Of a stretch of DNA of 64,000 bases, positions 1-11,985 are shown in pieces. The notes below the pieces were generated by a model. It was not told the DNA's origin. It saw only the letters and a list, made by a program, of their open reading frames with translations, and searched no databases. The translations under genes and the position numbers were made by a program. Source of the stretch: Protoeuglena noctilucae (Eukaryota; Chlorophyta; Pedinophyceae; Marsupiomonadales; Marsupiomonadaceae); assembly GCA_958009085.1 (NCBI GenBank), contig OY253670.1, forward strand, positions 1,240,001 through 1,304,000, given 5' to 3'. The stretch's first letter is position 1. Each line of letters starts with the position of its first letter.

Positions 1-434
1 CGGGTCTTGATGAGGCCACTGGAAACACTGGAAGCCATAAACGGTGCAACGAGAGGCGGCCGCGAGCCAACGAGAGCGTTCTGCGCTCAACAGCCAGCGG
101 ATGGCAGCCGCACCTGACGGCCTTCATTTCCTCTCTCAAGCTGTTCTCGGACAAAAGCGACGTTCTCCCAGGACGTCGTGCGTCGATGCCAATGTATGCT
201 GCTGCGCGATCCAGACCCCAGGCCCTTCTGCGGGCTGGTACACTCGCCAGTGCACGATGGTGCCAGTGTTTGGCGAGCGGGACCAAACCGGGCGCTGGAT
301 CCGCGGCGCAGCACAGAGACATCTGCCCGCGATCGTGCGGAGCAACAGCGTGGAAGGCGGGCCCAGGGGAGTTGAGACTCGACACACAGGGGCAGGCGGA
401 GCAGGTCGCCGCGGGCGAGGGTGCTGCCCCGACG

Positions 435-3400
435 ATGGCGCCCGAGGTTGACACGACCAGGCTCGCGCCGGAGCCCAGAGCCGGGTCCGCGCTCCCGGCC
501 GAGCCTCCCAAGGGAGCGGAGGAATGCAACGTGTGCGTGGCTGTCCACGTGCGGCCTCTCATCCACGAGGAGATTATTCAGGAATGCAAGGAGACGATAT
601 CGGTCACCCCGAACTCCCCTCAGGTGCGAATAATTGCGCCCGCTTTCGGACCCCTGGACCCCCACGCATTTTGAAAGCCACGGCTCGACACCCCGCCCAT
701 CGCTTTCCAAGCCCGATCCTGTCGCTCGAGTGTACGGTTTCCTGTTCATCGCCCCGCTTCGTCCCCTTGGCGCCCCACCCGGCGCTGAGGGGCGGCCCAG
801 GTCAGGACGTTGTCGTGGGCCGGACCCGCCGCGCCCATCCGCGCTTCTCGTCCCCCCGCAGGTCACGCTGTCGTCACTTCATCAGTTCACCTTTGACTAC
901 GTGTACGGCGGGGACCACGGCCGGCCACCTTCGGAGCTCTACGGGCAATGCGTGAAGCCGCTCGTCGAGGGACTCTTCCGCGGCTATAACGCCACTGTGC
1001 TGGCCTACGGGTACGGGGCGGTGCATAAAAAATGATGTGCTTGCATGTGCTGTACTGCAAAGGAAGCCGCGTTGTCCTCCACCCTGCCAAAGCAACCCTG
1101 GGATGCCACCCTGCCCGTCTTTCGCCCTGGGCGCAGCCAGACGGGATCCGGAAAGACTTACACGATGGGCAGCGCCTTCACTCCTGGCGGCCCCAGGTGC
1201 GGCGTCATCCCCGAGGCCATGACGACGCTCTTTGAGATTTGCCGGTACGTCCCTCCAGCAACAAGACGCAGCAACAGACACACCCCTTACCGACCCGCTC
1301 GCTCACGCTCACGTGCGTAAACCATGCGCCCTGGCCCCTGCACACCCGCATGCACCCATCGCCCCTGACCCTCGCCCTTAGCGCCGCACCTACCCCCGCC
1401 ACTCCTTACCCCCTCTGCCCCACCTTTGCAGCCGCGAGTCGGACATGTATGACTTTTCCATCAGCGCATCGTTCGTGGAGATCTATCGGGAGGACATCCG
1501 GGACCTGCTGGCCCCCGCGGCCCCCCCCGTGAGCGTGCGGGAGCTGCCCGGGGGTGGCGTGTGCCTGGCTGGGGCCACCGAGCAGCCCGTGGGCAGCATG
1601 GAGGACATGGCGCAGCTCATCGAACGGGGCACGCTGTGCCGCGCCACGTCGGCGACGGGCATGAACAAACGCTCCTCGCGGTCCCACGCCATCTTCACCA
1701 TCTCGCTGGAGAAGCGCCGCAGGGACACAAGCGGGCCGTCACCCTCGGGGCCCGCCGCGTCCGACGACAGCGGTGGCGCGGGCCTGGGCCACGCGGTCGA
1801 GTCCCCCCGGGATGCAACCGCGGCGGAGGACGAGGTGGGAGAGGCCGACTACGTGTGCGCCAAGGTGAGCTTGCGGGGGGCGAGGGAAGAGGGATGCGGG
1901 ACTTGGCTCACGGCTCCTGGGTCCTCGCTCTGTTGTTTCCCACTTCACCTTAGCACCGCTACCCGCCGCGTCACCCCATCGCCCACCCCGTCACCCCACC
2001 ACCCACCCCGCCACCCCACCACCCTCCCCTTCGCCCCACCACCCGCCCCTGCTCGTCTGCCCAGATGCACCTGGTGGACCTGGCGGGTTCCGAGCGCGCC
2101 AAGCGCACCAAGGCGGAGGGCGTGCGCCTGAAGGAGGGCATCAAGATCAACCAGGGCCTCTTCGCCCTGGGCAAGGTCATCAGCGCGCTGTGCGACGACA
2201 CCCGGCGGGGCGCGCACGTTCCCTACCGCGAGTCGCGGCTCACGCGGCTCCTCCAGGACAGCCTCGGGGGCAACTCCCGCACCGTCATGCTCGCATGCGT
2301 GTCCCCCGCTGACGTCAACTTCGAGGAGACCCTCAGCACCCTCAAGTACGCCGACCGGGCGCGCATGATCCGCAACAAGCCCACCGTCAACCGCGACCCC
2401 ATGGCAGCCGAGGTGTCCTCCCTCAGGCGAGACGGGGACGCAGGGCGCGGCGGGCCGGGCCGTGGCGTGGCTGGGGATGCTCCCACGGTGGGTGCGCTGC
2501 GGCTGGGCTGTTGTCGAAAAGGTGCTGTGACGCTTTGCCATCTCGCAGGCAGCAGCTGGCGCTGGCCAAGGCGGAGCTGGCGGCCGCGCGCGCCGCGCTG
2601 TGCGGGGCGGCCCCCGCCAGCGTGGCGTCCCTGCGGGCGGGCGGTGGCGACGCGGCGTGGGAGGCGGCCGTGACGGAACTCGAGGCCAGGGCCCAGCGGG
2701 CGGAGGCGGAGGTGAGGGGCGGCGGACATGGATATAGTCACAGAGACTGGCGGTGCGCATGCCTGTCAGGGGAGCGGCCACCTGCCTACCCCTACAGCCT
2801 TGCCACCCCCGCGACCCGACCCTTCCGTCGCGCCCCACCGCAGGTCTCTCGCCTGCAGGCGGAGCTGCGCACGGCCACGTCGCGGCTGGTGGAGGCGCAG
2901 GCGCAGCGGGACGCCTGGGAGGGTCGCTGCCGGGACTTGCTAGACAAGGCGCGGGAGCGCGGGTGGGACGCCAGGGCGGACCTGCAGCTCGCGGGGGAGG
3001 AGCCCAGCAAGCACGGGGCGGAGGTGTACCTCGGCCGCATCGCCGAGCTCGAGGGGGAGTGCGCCAGGCTCAAGGTGGGGCCAGGGCACGGGCATGGGGG
3101 AGCGCCGGTGCAGATGGGGGGGTGCCGGGACCGCGGGGGGGGTGCCGGGACCGCGTGGGGGGTACCTGTGGCTGACACTCGCTGCACAGGAGCCGTGCAA
3201 GCGCGGTGGTCCTGCCGAGCAATGTCACCGCCCGTCACGTGCGCCCCGCCCCGCCCCGCCACCTCCCATCTCTAACCGCAAGCTTCCTCCACCCCCGCCC
3301 CCCCAGAACGAGGCCGCCGTCACCGAGGCCTTCCTGTCGGCCCGCCGCATGTCCATCGACCTGGCCCGCGTGCCCGAGGAGCCTCTGCTCGAGGCGGCCC

Positions 3401-6400
3401 AGGCGGCGGAGGAGGACGGGGTGGGGGCCGCGATGGGCGACGAGGTGGAGAGCGCGGTCGAGGAGCAGGTCTTCCTGGCGGAGCAGTCCAGGTGGGCGTT
3501 CATGTGAATTGGCAGTTCTAGCAATACTGCGTTAGTAGTACTCAAGAAGTGGTAGTATCGGTCGCAGTGGTGGATGAACTGGGGCAGTGGGGTGGGTGGT
3601 GGTGTAGTGGTTGGTGGTCTACGGCCACCCGATGCATGCCGCCTGCAACTGAAAGGTCTTTTGTATCTCCTTCGTGTCTCGCAGGCTGGGGATGTGCATG
3701 GAGGACTTGAACCGGCAGCTGCGGGCCAAGGAGGAGCAGGTCCGCCAGATGAGTCAGGTGTCGGTGGTCAAGGCGGTGTACGAGAAGAAACTGGCCGAGG
3801 TGAGAGAGGAGTGGGGATGATGAGGGTGATGAGAGGAGAGGAGTGAAGGGATGAGAGGGGCTGGCAGAGGTGAGAGAGGGGTGGGGGTGATGAGAGGAGA
3901 GGAATGGGGTGATAGTGAGAAGCTGGCTGACACTGCGATTGGGGTTGCTGGCTCAGTGCGTGGGTGGTGACTGTAGCTGTGGCTGTGGCTGCGATGTCAG
4001 GAGAATGGAGTAAGTCATACCGTTCCACGCATCTCTCGCCCCCGCAGCTGGAGGACGAGCGTGGGCAGCTGGAGGACGAGCGGTCGCGGCTGAGCCAGGC
4101 GATGCGGGACCTGAAGAAGACGGGGGCGGTGAACGCGACAGAGAGAGAGGCCAAGCACAGGTGCGGGGGGGGGGGGGGAGGGGGGGGGGTTACTGCGGGG
4201 GGGAAAGGGCCTAATGCATTGCGGCTGTGGCTGTGTTGTATCTGAAACAAGCACAGAGGCGCACACCTTCCTGTGATGGGCGTCCGCACCCGCCCTATGC
4301 GAGCGTGGCGACCGTGACGCCGGCGCTCCTCGCCTCGCAGGCAGCGCTTGGCTGAACTGGAGGGGCGCCTGCGGGAGCTGGAGAGGGAGCGCGCGCGGCT
4401 CCGGGACCTGGAGCGGACCAAGGCACGCGCCGAGGAGGCGTGCAAGCGACTGGAGGAGGAGATCCGAGGGCTGAAGCAGCACAAGTGAGTGGGACAGTCC
4501 AGGGGTGAAGCGGCACTAGTGAGTGGGACAGTCGAGGGGGCGTTGGTGCAGCTGGTTTGAAACGTGGCATGTGGCACGTGGCACGCAGGGTGCAGCTGTC
4601 GCGTCAGATGGAGGCGGCTGCGAAGGAGTTCCAGGAGTTCAAGCGGACGAAGGAGAAGGAGATGATGCAGCTGAGGTGAGAGAGAGTGCAAACGGAACGA
4701 GATGAGGGGGGAGCGACGCGCCCCCTGGTTGTGTAGAGGGCCAGTTTGTTGGGCGCGGGCACGTGGCGACGGAGTGCGACCCCGCCTTGCGCCCTTCCTG
4801 GTTGTCGCAGGCGCGCGGGGCAGCGTGGCCAGCTGCAGGTGGAGCGCATGCGGGCGCTCCATGAGAAGCAACAGCAGGTTCTGCGGCGGAAGACGGAGGT
4901 GAGGGGCGCGCTTCTTACTCCCTATCGCACCGGGGGTGTTAAGCCACCACACATACAGCAGCACTGCAGTGCCACCACCTGTGGGTGCCATGGACCCCAC
5001 ATGACTTGCCAGGGATTCTATAAGACAATTTAAGGACCCCACATGACGTGAGCCACCCCGTGCCTGGTACCCAGGAGGCCGACGCGGCCCGGCGTCGCCT
5101 CAAGGAGCTCACGATGCGCCAGGCGGCGGTACAGGCCTCCCGGCCCCAGAGCGCCAGCAGCAAGGCGTCCGACGCGCCCGAGTGCCAACCCCACGGCATG
5201 GCCCCGCTGCTCAGGTGACGCTCGCAGTTAGATGCGGGTGCGGCAGGGCTGTTCGCAGGGCTGTTCACAGGACTGCTGGGTGATGAGGGTCCGTGCCATG
5301 AGATGACATGGCAACGGGGCTCTGTGGCGTGCAGGGACGAGCGCAGCCGGGAGGAGTGGGTGGAGGGCGAGATGGCGGTGGTGCTGCGGGGGCGGGAGAT
5401 CGAGAGGGTGCTGAGCGGGGAGACGGCGCAAAGGGCGGCCCTGGCCCAGGCCCTCCAGGCCAAGCGGCAGGCGAGACAGCAGCACAGCTGCACTAACACG
5501 AGGGTTCAGGCGGTCGTGAGACTGACCCCGTCCAGCTCAGCCACAGCGGTACCTGGGGCAGCTGTAAGTCTGATCTCAGCCGTTCCTGACTCTTTCACAG
5601 GAGCTGCGGCAGCTGGGGCAGTCCCCGGAGGCAGAGGCGGTGCGTGGCGCAGTGGCGTCGATGGAGGCCCGCATCGCCCAGCACACGGCCGACATCCGGG
5701 ACCTGCAGGAGCAGCTGGGACAGGCGAGATGGGGCGCAATGCCGCCCAGTGACTGGCATCACCACGCTCCTTACCCCACACCCCACGAATCGCGATGTGG
5801 CATGCCGTGTGCCCGCTACCCCACCCTCACCCCCTCCCTGCCCAACCTTGCTTGTGCCCGTCTGTTCCCAGGCCCGCGTGGAGCGTGGTGATGAGAAGAG
5901 CGTGGCCGCTTCGGACGTGCGCCGGTGGTCGGGCATCCGCAACACGATCGAGGGCCGCACGATGCTGCGGACGCTCTTCCGCGTGGCGGTGCGGGAGAGG
6001 GAGGCGAGGGCGGAGACGGAGGAGGCGTTAGTCGAGGTGAGGGAGCGAGGCGGGGGTGGGGAGACTGGTGGGGGCAGTCGTGGTGGTGAGGGATTGGTAA
6101 CGTGGTGCTTGGGTAACCAAGGTGGTGATGGTGCTAAGGACTCTCCTCTGGTGGGGTGGTGACATCTATCTTCGACCCTTGGCTGTTATACATTAATACG
6201 TGTCTGTGCCCACGCACGTGCAGGCTAAGGAGAGGGCCGAGCTGCTGACAATCGAGGTGGTGGCGCTGAAGAGGGAGCTGGCCGAGGCGCTGAGGCAGAA
6301 GGCGGCCGCGGAGGTGACGACCCGCGAAGCCGCATGGATTGCCCAGCTTTCCATCGGCACCTGCACCCACACGCTTCCGTGCCCACCTGTACCCGCACGC

Positions 6401-7829
6401 TCCCCGTCTGCTCGCCTGCCCACCCGCACCCACCCTTTCTCCGTCCCCAGGCGGCGTCCCACGCGGCCCTCGAGATGGCAAAGAAGGTCGCCACGCCGTC
6501 CAAGACCAGGCCCCTCCAGGACGCCACCAACGCCGAGGGTCCCGGTGCCGCGGCGCGTTCCGGGCCTGGGCCCATGCCCCCCCGGTCGCCGCTCTCCGAG
6601 GCCCTGGCGGGGGGACTGGCGCGGGCGACGGCCAACGGCGTCTGGCAGAGGTGCGGCGGGCAGCGTTGCCGTGGCAGGGCCCTGCACCTCTCGCTGTTGG
6701 GCCGTGCCGGATGCATGGGCGATGNNNNNNNNNNNNNNNNNNNNNNNNNNNNNNNNNNNNNNNNNNNNNNNNNNNNNNNNNNNNNNNNNNNNNNNNNNNN
6801 NNNNNNNNNNNNNNNNNNNNNNNNNNNNNNNNNNNNNNNNNNNNNNNNNNNNNNNNNNNNNNNNNNNNNNNNNNNNNNNNNNNNNNNNNNNNNNNNNNNN
6901 NNNNNNNNNNNNNNNNNNNNNNNNCTTCCTCGCCACCTGCAGTCCGGCGGCATCTCCGGCCAGCAGACGCCCCACCTGCGCCCTAACCACCCGCGGGCGG
7001 ACCCCGCGCGCTGGGCGGACGCCGTGGCGGACCTGCCGCCCGCGCCGGTCGCCGACGCCCAGCAAGACGTGGAGATGATGGACTGCGACGCGTCGCCCCT
7101 GCCCGCCCGGCCCCAGGGTCCGCCCCCCGGCGCCCGGCGCTACGCCAGCGGAGCGTCGGACCTGCCCAGCGCATCGGAGGGCGCCACGGGCGGGTCGGCG
7201 GGCGTCGCGTGCGCCTCCCCCGACTCCGAGGGTCCCTCCTCCGCGTCGACAGGCGCCTCGTCCCGAACCCAGGTGCAGCACTCGGCACCAGTGCTCCTCG
7301 CCCTCCCCACGCCGCCTGACTGGCCCGGCCCTGGCACCCCTTCGCCGCTGACATCTCTCGTCTTCACTGCCCGCAGCACCTGCTGCAGCGCGCCCAGGCG
7401 TCACGGGAGCGCGCGGAGGCGTTGCTGACACGCGCCCTGTCCGGGTCAACTTCCCAGGGATCCCGGGCCTCTGCCCCTGGCGCCACCCCCGACGCCGCTC
7501 AGGGATCGCCCTCGGGGGCCGAGAGCGGCCTGGCAGTCGCGGGCAGCTCCGCCGTCGCGCACCCGCGGGTGGTGAGTGCTTTATACTGCAACCCAGTCAC
7601 CGCATCCTGTGCATGGCAAGGCAGCAGGGGGCGACATGCAACGCGCGACCCCTTCCCTGCCCCGCAGTCTCCCCGCCGCAGCCCCCTCAGCCCCCTCTCC
7701 CCCAACTCGGTCCACAACTCCCCCAACGTCGGACCCCGCGCCAAGTCCGGCGCCGCCGACGCGACGGCCGAGCGAGTGGCGGAGCTCGCGGGCAAGCACC
7801 AGTTCACGTTCGCGCCCCCGCCGCAGTGA
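435..7829 (+). CDS. Kinesin-4 family motor protein (multi-exon, interrupted by an assembly gap)
   Basis: ATP-driven microtubule motor. The motor domain is split over the first exons (435-623, 862-1010, 1137-1244, 1432-1864, 2065-2426). The P-loop GQTGSGKT is rebuilt across the intron at 1011-1136. Switch I reads NKRSSRSH near 1660, switch II reads LVDLAGSER near 2070, and the motor ends in [15 protein letters not shown]. The opening VAVHVRPLI and the closing motif are typical of kinesin-4 (KIF4/FRA1), with roles in spindle, cell wall or flagellar microtubules. Downstream exons (2549 to about 6650) are long acidic and basic coiled coil, then a Pro/Ser/Ala-rich tail ends at 7829. The donor at 2427 is GC. 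The ATG at 435 is chosen because it is the nearest in frame; an upstream in-frame ATG at 186 is possible. A 200-N gap removes part of the tail. Confidence 0.9.
3791..3915 (+). repeat. Imperfect tandem duplication, 70-base period, copying an exon end and its donor
   Basis: The exon end CTGGCCGAG|GTGAGAGAGG at 3791 is repeated as CTGGCAGAG|GTGAGAGAGG at 3861, followed in both copies by a GA/GT-rich stretch. Both copies hold a usable 5' splice site. Confidence 0.85.
4048..4089 (+). repeat. 21-base coding duplication (one coiled-coil heptad)
   Basis: Two copies of a 21-base unit at 4048 and 4069 encode LEDERGQ and LEDERSR, one heptad each, at the start of a kinesin coiled-coil exon. Confidence 0.85.
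4472..4538 (+). repeat. Tandem duplication, 34-base period, copying an exon end and its donor
   Basis: TGAAGCAGCACAA|GTGAGTG at 4472 recurs as TGAAGCGGCACTA|GTGAGTG at 4506. About 31 of 34 bases match. Both copies carry the consensus donor GTGAGT. Confidence 0.9.
6725..6924. other. Assembly gap of 200 N
   Basis: Exactly 200 undetermined bases lie inside the kinesin tail region. The round length suggests a scaffold gap of nominal size, so the true length of this part of the gene is unknown. Confidence 0.99.
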
Positions 7830-7963
7830 GGGGCCAGAGAGGCCGACGCAGTTGAGCACACAGAGCGGCCGTGTGTCGTAACAGACGATGTGATCATCGC
7901 AGTTGATCCGTGATTTGGAACCAGGAGACGACAGCTGGCGGCAGCTGCTGCGCCATGACGCCG

Positions 7964-8788
7964 CTACCCAATCTCGAGAAGGGCGCTCTGAGCCCCGCTG
8001 CCGCCACACCCAGGACATGCCGCGATGCCCGTGCTCTGGCACCCCTTGCAGCCCTGTGTCGCTGCCACGCCCTGCTCCAGACCCTCCATCTCCGCTCGCG
8101 GCAGCCACCCGCTCGCCCACCGATCCCGATCCCGCAAAGTCTGCAAGAAACCGAAACGCATCCCTTACTGCTTTGCGTCAAAAGCTGCACCAACCCAAAC
8201 GTCCTGACCTCTGCGCGTCTCTCACCTTGACCGGAACCCACAGCTTGACGTCCTGGTCGCACGTGGCAACCAGCAGCGCGAGGCGTGTCTTCCCCAGCTG
8301 CCGAGATGCTGTCACGTGGAAGTGGCGCCAGCCAAAGGTCCTCTCCATCGCCGTCCACGTCGATCCCACCACGCGCCGCGAATCAAACGTGTTGCGCTTG
8401 TGGAAGCCTCCCCTGCACGAAGGCAACTCACTCGATGTGCGTGGGTGGAAGGAAAGCCACTGCAGCGCTCCCCGCCAATGGATGTCGAGCAGCGGCCGCC
8501 GAGCACTTGCCTTCCCAGCGTCCCTGAGCCTCCGCAGGCTGGACATACGACGATGCCTTCTCCGCTGCATCGGATGCACCGTGCCTCAGCCGTCTCCGCG
8601 TGCGCGGCTTGCGCAGGCCCTCGGGAGCGCGATGAGGCACGGGGGGACGCTGTCTGCGCCGTCCAGCTGGCAGTGGGTGGGCGCGCGTGGCCGACGTAGC
8701 AAAATCTAGGCTTAAACCGATGACCGTAAAAGGGCTGGATGGTGTGCGCGGTCAGGGTCAGGCTAGGAAGATGAGGGCGCCCGGCCAT
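7964..8788 (-). CDS. TIGR02450-type Trp-rich protein flanked by CxxCxGxG zinc motifs
   Basis: Three exons (8788-8511, 8412-8226, 8140-7964) join in frame to 213 residues if the ATG at 8788 is the start. The centre matches the small cyanobacterial and plastid Trp-rich family TIGR02450/DUF2389, with GSTWTAMERTFGWRHF, then CDQDVKLWVPVKTLRDRDRW and a GW. Before it lies RCIRCSGEG..CPACGGSG and after it GCKGCQSTG..CPGCGGSG, two half zinc fingers of the DnaJ/BSD2 type. The role of TIGR02450 is unknown. The zinc motifs suggest a chaperone-like or redox function, probably in the plastid. The first intron has a GC donor (AAG|GCAAGT, 8510-8509). The N-terminus is basic and Ser/Ala-rich, and an extra 5' exon cannot be excluded. 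Confidence 0.75.
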
Positions 8789-9063
8789 TCTTCGTGGGGG
8801 CCGTGCCGTGCGCTCGAAATGAATCTCAGCAGTGCATGACAGTCAGCGGCTAGATGTACAAACGATTGTCCCAAGCATTATTGCGCGAGGCCAATGACAT
8901 CGGCAATTCGTGAAACCAGGTCAAGCAAGGGTGCGCCAGACACACTTACTCGTGCCTAGCCTGTCCCCTGCGCCTTTCCTCCCACAAACACGAAAGTCTT
9001 AGAGACACCTGCAGCACTCATTTCCTGACCCGGCCTTCAGCTCGTTATACGCATTTGCTGCCA

Positions 9064-10415
9064 ATGGCAGCGCCCAGAGCGGCGGCCCCTCCCGTTGTTC
9101 CCAGCCCGCCGCGTCCGCTCGAGAAGCTCTGGCGCATTCGCGCCGAAGTGCAGTACGATGGCGCCACCTTCGCGGGCTTCCAGCGGCAGCCGGACAAGAA
9201 CACCGTGCAGGGCGTGGTGGAGAAGGCGCTGCGGCGCGTGGTTGGCGAACACCGTGCCGTCTCTGCGGCTTCGCGGACAGGTGAGCGTCGCAAGTCTACC
9301 CCGCTGCACGCGTGATGATATCGCACGACTGCCACTGCCACTACCGTCCTCGCAGACACGGGCGTGCACGCCCACGCACTCACGCTGCACTTCGACTTGT
9401 CAGCCCCGCACCTGAGCCGGATCAGCGCGCTGCGTGGTGACGAGCCCTCGACATCCTACGATGGAGAGGAGGACATACGCGCGATTCTAAGCTTCATGGA
9501 GGCGCGTGGGAGGGGGTCAGCGCATGCGAGGTGCTGGTGGCCAAGCCTGGTGGCAGACGGTGGCAAGCACCTCCTGCCACAATCCCTTCGCAGTTGCGCC
9601 TCAACATCTTTTTGTTCCAAGAAACCCACGGCGCCGTGTGCGTCCGCGGCGTCCGGTGGGCTCCTGGGTTCAACGCGGTGACCTCCCGAGGGAAGCGCTA
9701 CACGTACAGGGTCTGCTGGGTCCCACCAACCGTGGAGCAGGCGAGGCGCACGTGGTGGATGGTCCAGCGGTGGCAGCAGCACCACCACCGCATGCCCGCG
9801 CACGTGGACGAGTGCCAGCTCTGCGTCGAGGCCATGCAAGAGGTCGCGGCCGCCATTTCGGGAACGAGAGACTTCCGGGCTTTCAAGGGAAGGCAGCGGC
9901 CTCACGGGCCGGGCAACAAGCGCAAGCAGTGGCTCAGGAACCGATCTAGGCTTGCCCGGCGGGAGGGCCAGCGTGAGGAGGGGCCCCGGGAGGACGAGGG
10001 CCACGATCAAGGCGAGGGCGAGGGCGACAGCGGGGGCGAGGAGGATGGGGAGGAAGTGCAGACCCAAGGCACGGACGGCGCCCTGGAGCGAAAGCCCGGA
10101 GTGCGGACCGTCCACATCACAGGCAAGACTGGGGACCCAAAGGGGCATTTGCACTGCGTGAGGGTCCCGTCTCACTTCCCCTGCGTGCGGCCCCTGGACG
10201 CAGTGGAGGAGGAGTCTCCCGGGCACGTGTTGTTCGAGTTCGTGGGAAGCGGGTTCATGTTCCAGATGTGCCGAGTCCTGGCATCGGTTCTGGTGGAAGT
10301 CGGTGTGGGCCGGCTAATGAGGGAAGACGTTTTGGCCCAAATGGAGAGGGCGGAGCCTTTCCCGCTGTACCCGGCACCCGCGAACGCGCTCGTGCTGGAA
10401 GAGGTGCTGTATTGA
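9064..10415 (+). CDS. tRNA pseudouridine synthase, TruA family
   Basis: Converts uridine to pseudouridine in the tRNA anticodon arm (TruA/PUS1-3 family). Exon 1 is 9064-9280, exon 2 starts at 9356 and the last exon runs from about 9592 to 10415. The catalytic block SRTDTGVHA is rebuilt across the first intron and holds the conserved Asp. Other family signs are VQYDGATFAGFQRQP at the N-terminus, FRAFKG after GTRDFRAF, and FEFVGSGFMFQMCRVL near the C-terminus. A low-complexity Glu/Gly/Asp insert (about 9960-10080) separates the last two blocks. The second intron is best joined with a GC donor (GAG|GCGCGT near 9500), which is not certain. The 3' end converges with the cytochrome c gene, 134 bases away. 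Confidence 0.88.
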
Positions 10416-10549
10416 CCAATGGCACGCGACGACCGTGAGTTCAAGCGGATTTAGGGACTAGGTTGGGCGTGCGGCCGCGTGGCAGGGAATCACCCTGCTT
10501 TGCGCCTGTGCCTGCGGCGGTCACTCGGGTCCAACAGGCCGCGAGAGCC

Positions 10550-11677
10550 TCATGCGGTCGCCTGCTTGAGATAAGCGATGAGATCGGCCCGCTCCTGAGG
10601 CTTCTGCGAGGAAGGAGAGGGCCAGCGACACGGCTTTCCGCTCTCCCATCGAGCTGCGATGCGCACGAGCCGGCCCAGAGCTCTGACGACCGCTCGCGAC
10701 GCTGAGCGAGGGATGACGCGCTCACCTTGAGCCCCGCGAACACCATCTTGGTCCCCGGGATGTACTTCTTGGGGTTGAGGAGGTACTCGTACAGCGTGTT
10801 CTCGTTCCACGTCACGCCGCTGTTCTGCAGGCGCCGAAAGCGATGGAGCGGTCAGCAGTCTGTCACAGAAAGAGCGCGGCACCGGCGGCAGCGATGCAGC
10901 GGGCGGTACGAGGGCCCGCCCCCTTGCTGTCCACGCCCCTCCGCCACTGGCCCCGCGCAGGCTGCCGCGAGGGACTCCGCGAGATCCGACGTCACCAGCA
11001 GGCGACATCACTCGCCTTGTTGGCATCAGAGTAGCTGAAGCCCGCCGCCTGCCCCGACTGACGCCCGAAAAGGCCCCCAAGGTTCGGACCCTGCGCGACG
11101 AAATGGCGGGCACGGCGTGGGTCCGAGGCTGCAAGGCGGGTCGCAGAAGCACCACATTCGACGTGCCCATCGAATGAGAGCGCTTCTGCCCGGCCAAACG
11201 CGATGCGCTCTCCCGGCGCGGCGCAGGTGGCTGGGCCAGGCTGGCAGGAGGTGCGGCCCCAGAGACCCTGCCAGGGCTCGCGGGACCCAAAACCAGGCCT
11301 CGCGTCTCGAAACGAGTCATAACGGAGCCGACTCGAGCGTCCCGGACGCCATCGGCAAAATGCTTCGTTAAGAGCGCTCGGACGGCCTCGAAGCGCACGC
11401 GCGGCTGGCCCTCCCGACGCCCGGCGACCCAATTGCACCTCCTCGTCGCGCACGAGCGTCGGGAGGGCGCCCAGCTGAGCCCGCCGGCCCAGCCCGCCGT
11501 GGGGTAGTCAGCCTCGACAGGGCCCCGCGAGCGCTCGGGATTCTGCCCGCGATGGCGCTCGGTCACCTGCTTGTGCCCGCCCCCCTTCTCCGCGACGTGG
11601 CACTGGGCGCACTTCGTCTTGAAGATTTTGGCGCCGGCAGCGGCATCGCCGGCCGGCGCGTCCGCGAACGTCGCCAT
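10550..11677 (-). CDS. Cytochrome c (mitochondrial)
   Basis: Soluble electron carrier between complexes III and IV. Four exons (11677-11567, 11090-11016, 10824-10726, 10603-10550) join to a 112-residue protein, the usual length. The haem-binding motif is CAQCH, followed by [13 protein letters not shown]. The axial Met lies in [11 protein letters not shown], and the end is [14 protein letters not shown]. The second intron starts with GC (AACAAG|GCGAGT, 11015-11014), fixed by phase on both sides. The start is divergent from the GNAT gene, with about 310 bases between them. Confidence 0.95.
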   Translation of the reverse strand: MATFADAPAGDAAAGAKIFKTKCAQCHVAEKGGGHKQVTERHRGQNPERSRGPVEADYPTAGWAGGLSWAPSRRSCATRRCNWVAGRREGQPRVRFEAVRALLTKHFADGVRDARVGSVMTRFETRGLVLGPASPGRVSGAAPPASLAQPPAPRRESASRLAGQKRSHSMGTSNVVLLRPALQPRTHAVPAISSRRVRTLGAFSGVSRGRRRASATLMPTRRVMSPAGDVGSRGVPRGSLRGASGGGAWTARGRALVPPAASLPPVPRSFCDRLLTAPSLSAPAEQRRDVEREHAVRVPPQPQEVHPGDQDGVRGAQGERVIPRSASRAVVRALGRLVRIAARWESGKPCRWPSPSSQKPQERADLIAYLKQATA

Positions 11678-11985
11678 CTTCCCTCCACACGCTGAGCAAC
11701 GGTAGCGTCTGCGGCGGGGTGGGTTCCCCTGAGCCTTCTTTTGGGCCACTGATGCCGCCAGACGGAGCTGCGCCGGTGCAACTGAGTTGGCCGCGCGCTG
11801 GCCTCCCCACAGGCCGCCCCATACCTTCCTCAGACGTGCGTTTGGAGCTCAACGATCTGCCCGCCCTGGAATTCTTCGCCTGGGCTTGGGCGGATCCCCT
11901 CCAGCCCGCTCACTCTCCAGCATCTGGCCTGCCGGCCCTGGGAGACCAGAGACGCTGTCCTCCCGCGAGTAGCACCTCATCGTGA
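11678..11985. promoter_or_regulatory. Shared divergent promoter region
   Basis: About 308 bases lie between the start codons of cytochrome c (-) and the GNAT gene (+). The stretch must hold both promoters and 5' leaders. I see no TATA box or clear motif in it. Confidence 0.5.

Noticed and set aside
1940-2064. CCACCCCGCCACCCC-type repeat
   Set aside because: Pyrimidine-rich intron tail of the kinesin gene, fitting an extended polypyrimidine tract.
4160-4205. Poly-G run
   Set aside because: Intronic homopolymer, probably simple slippage. A G-quadruplex is possible but nothing points to a function.
6193-7449. Long minus-strand frame over the N gap
   Set aside because: Its length depends on undetermined bases and it is antisense to the kinesin tail.
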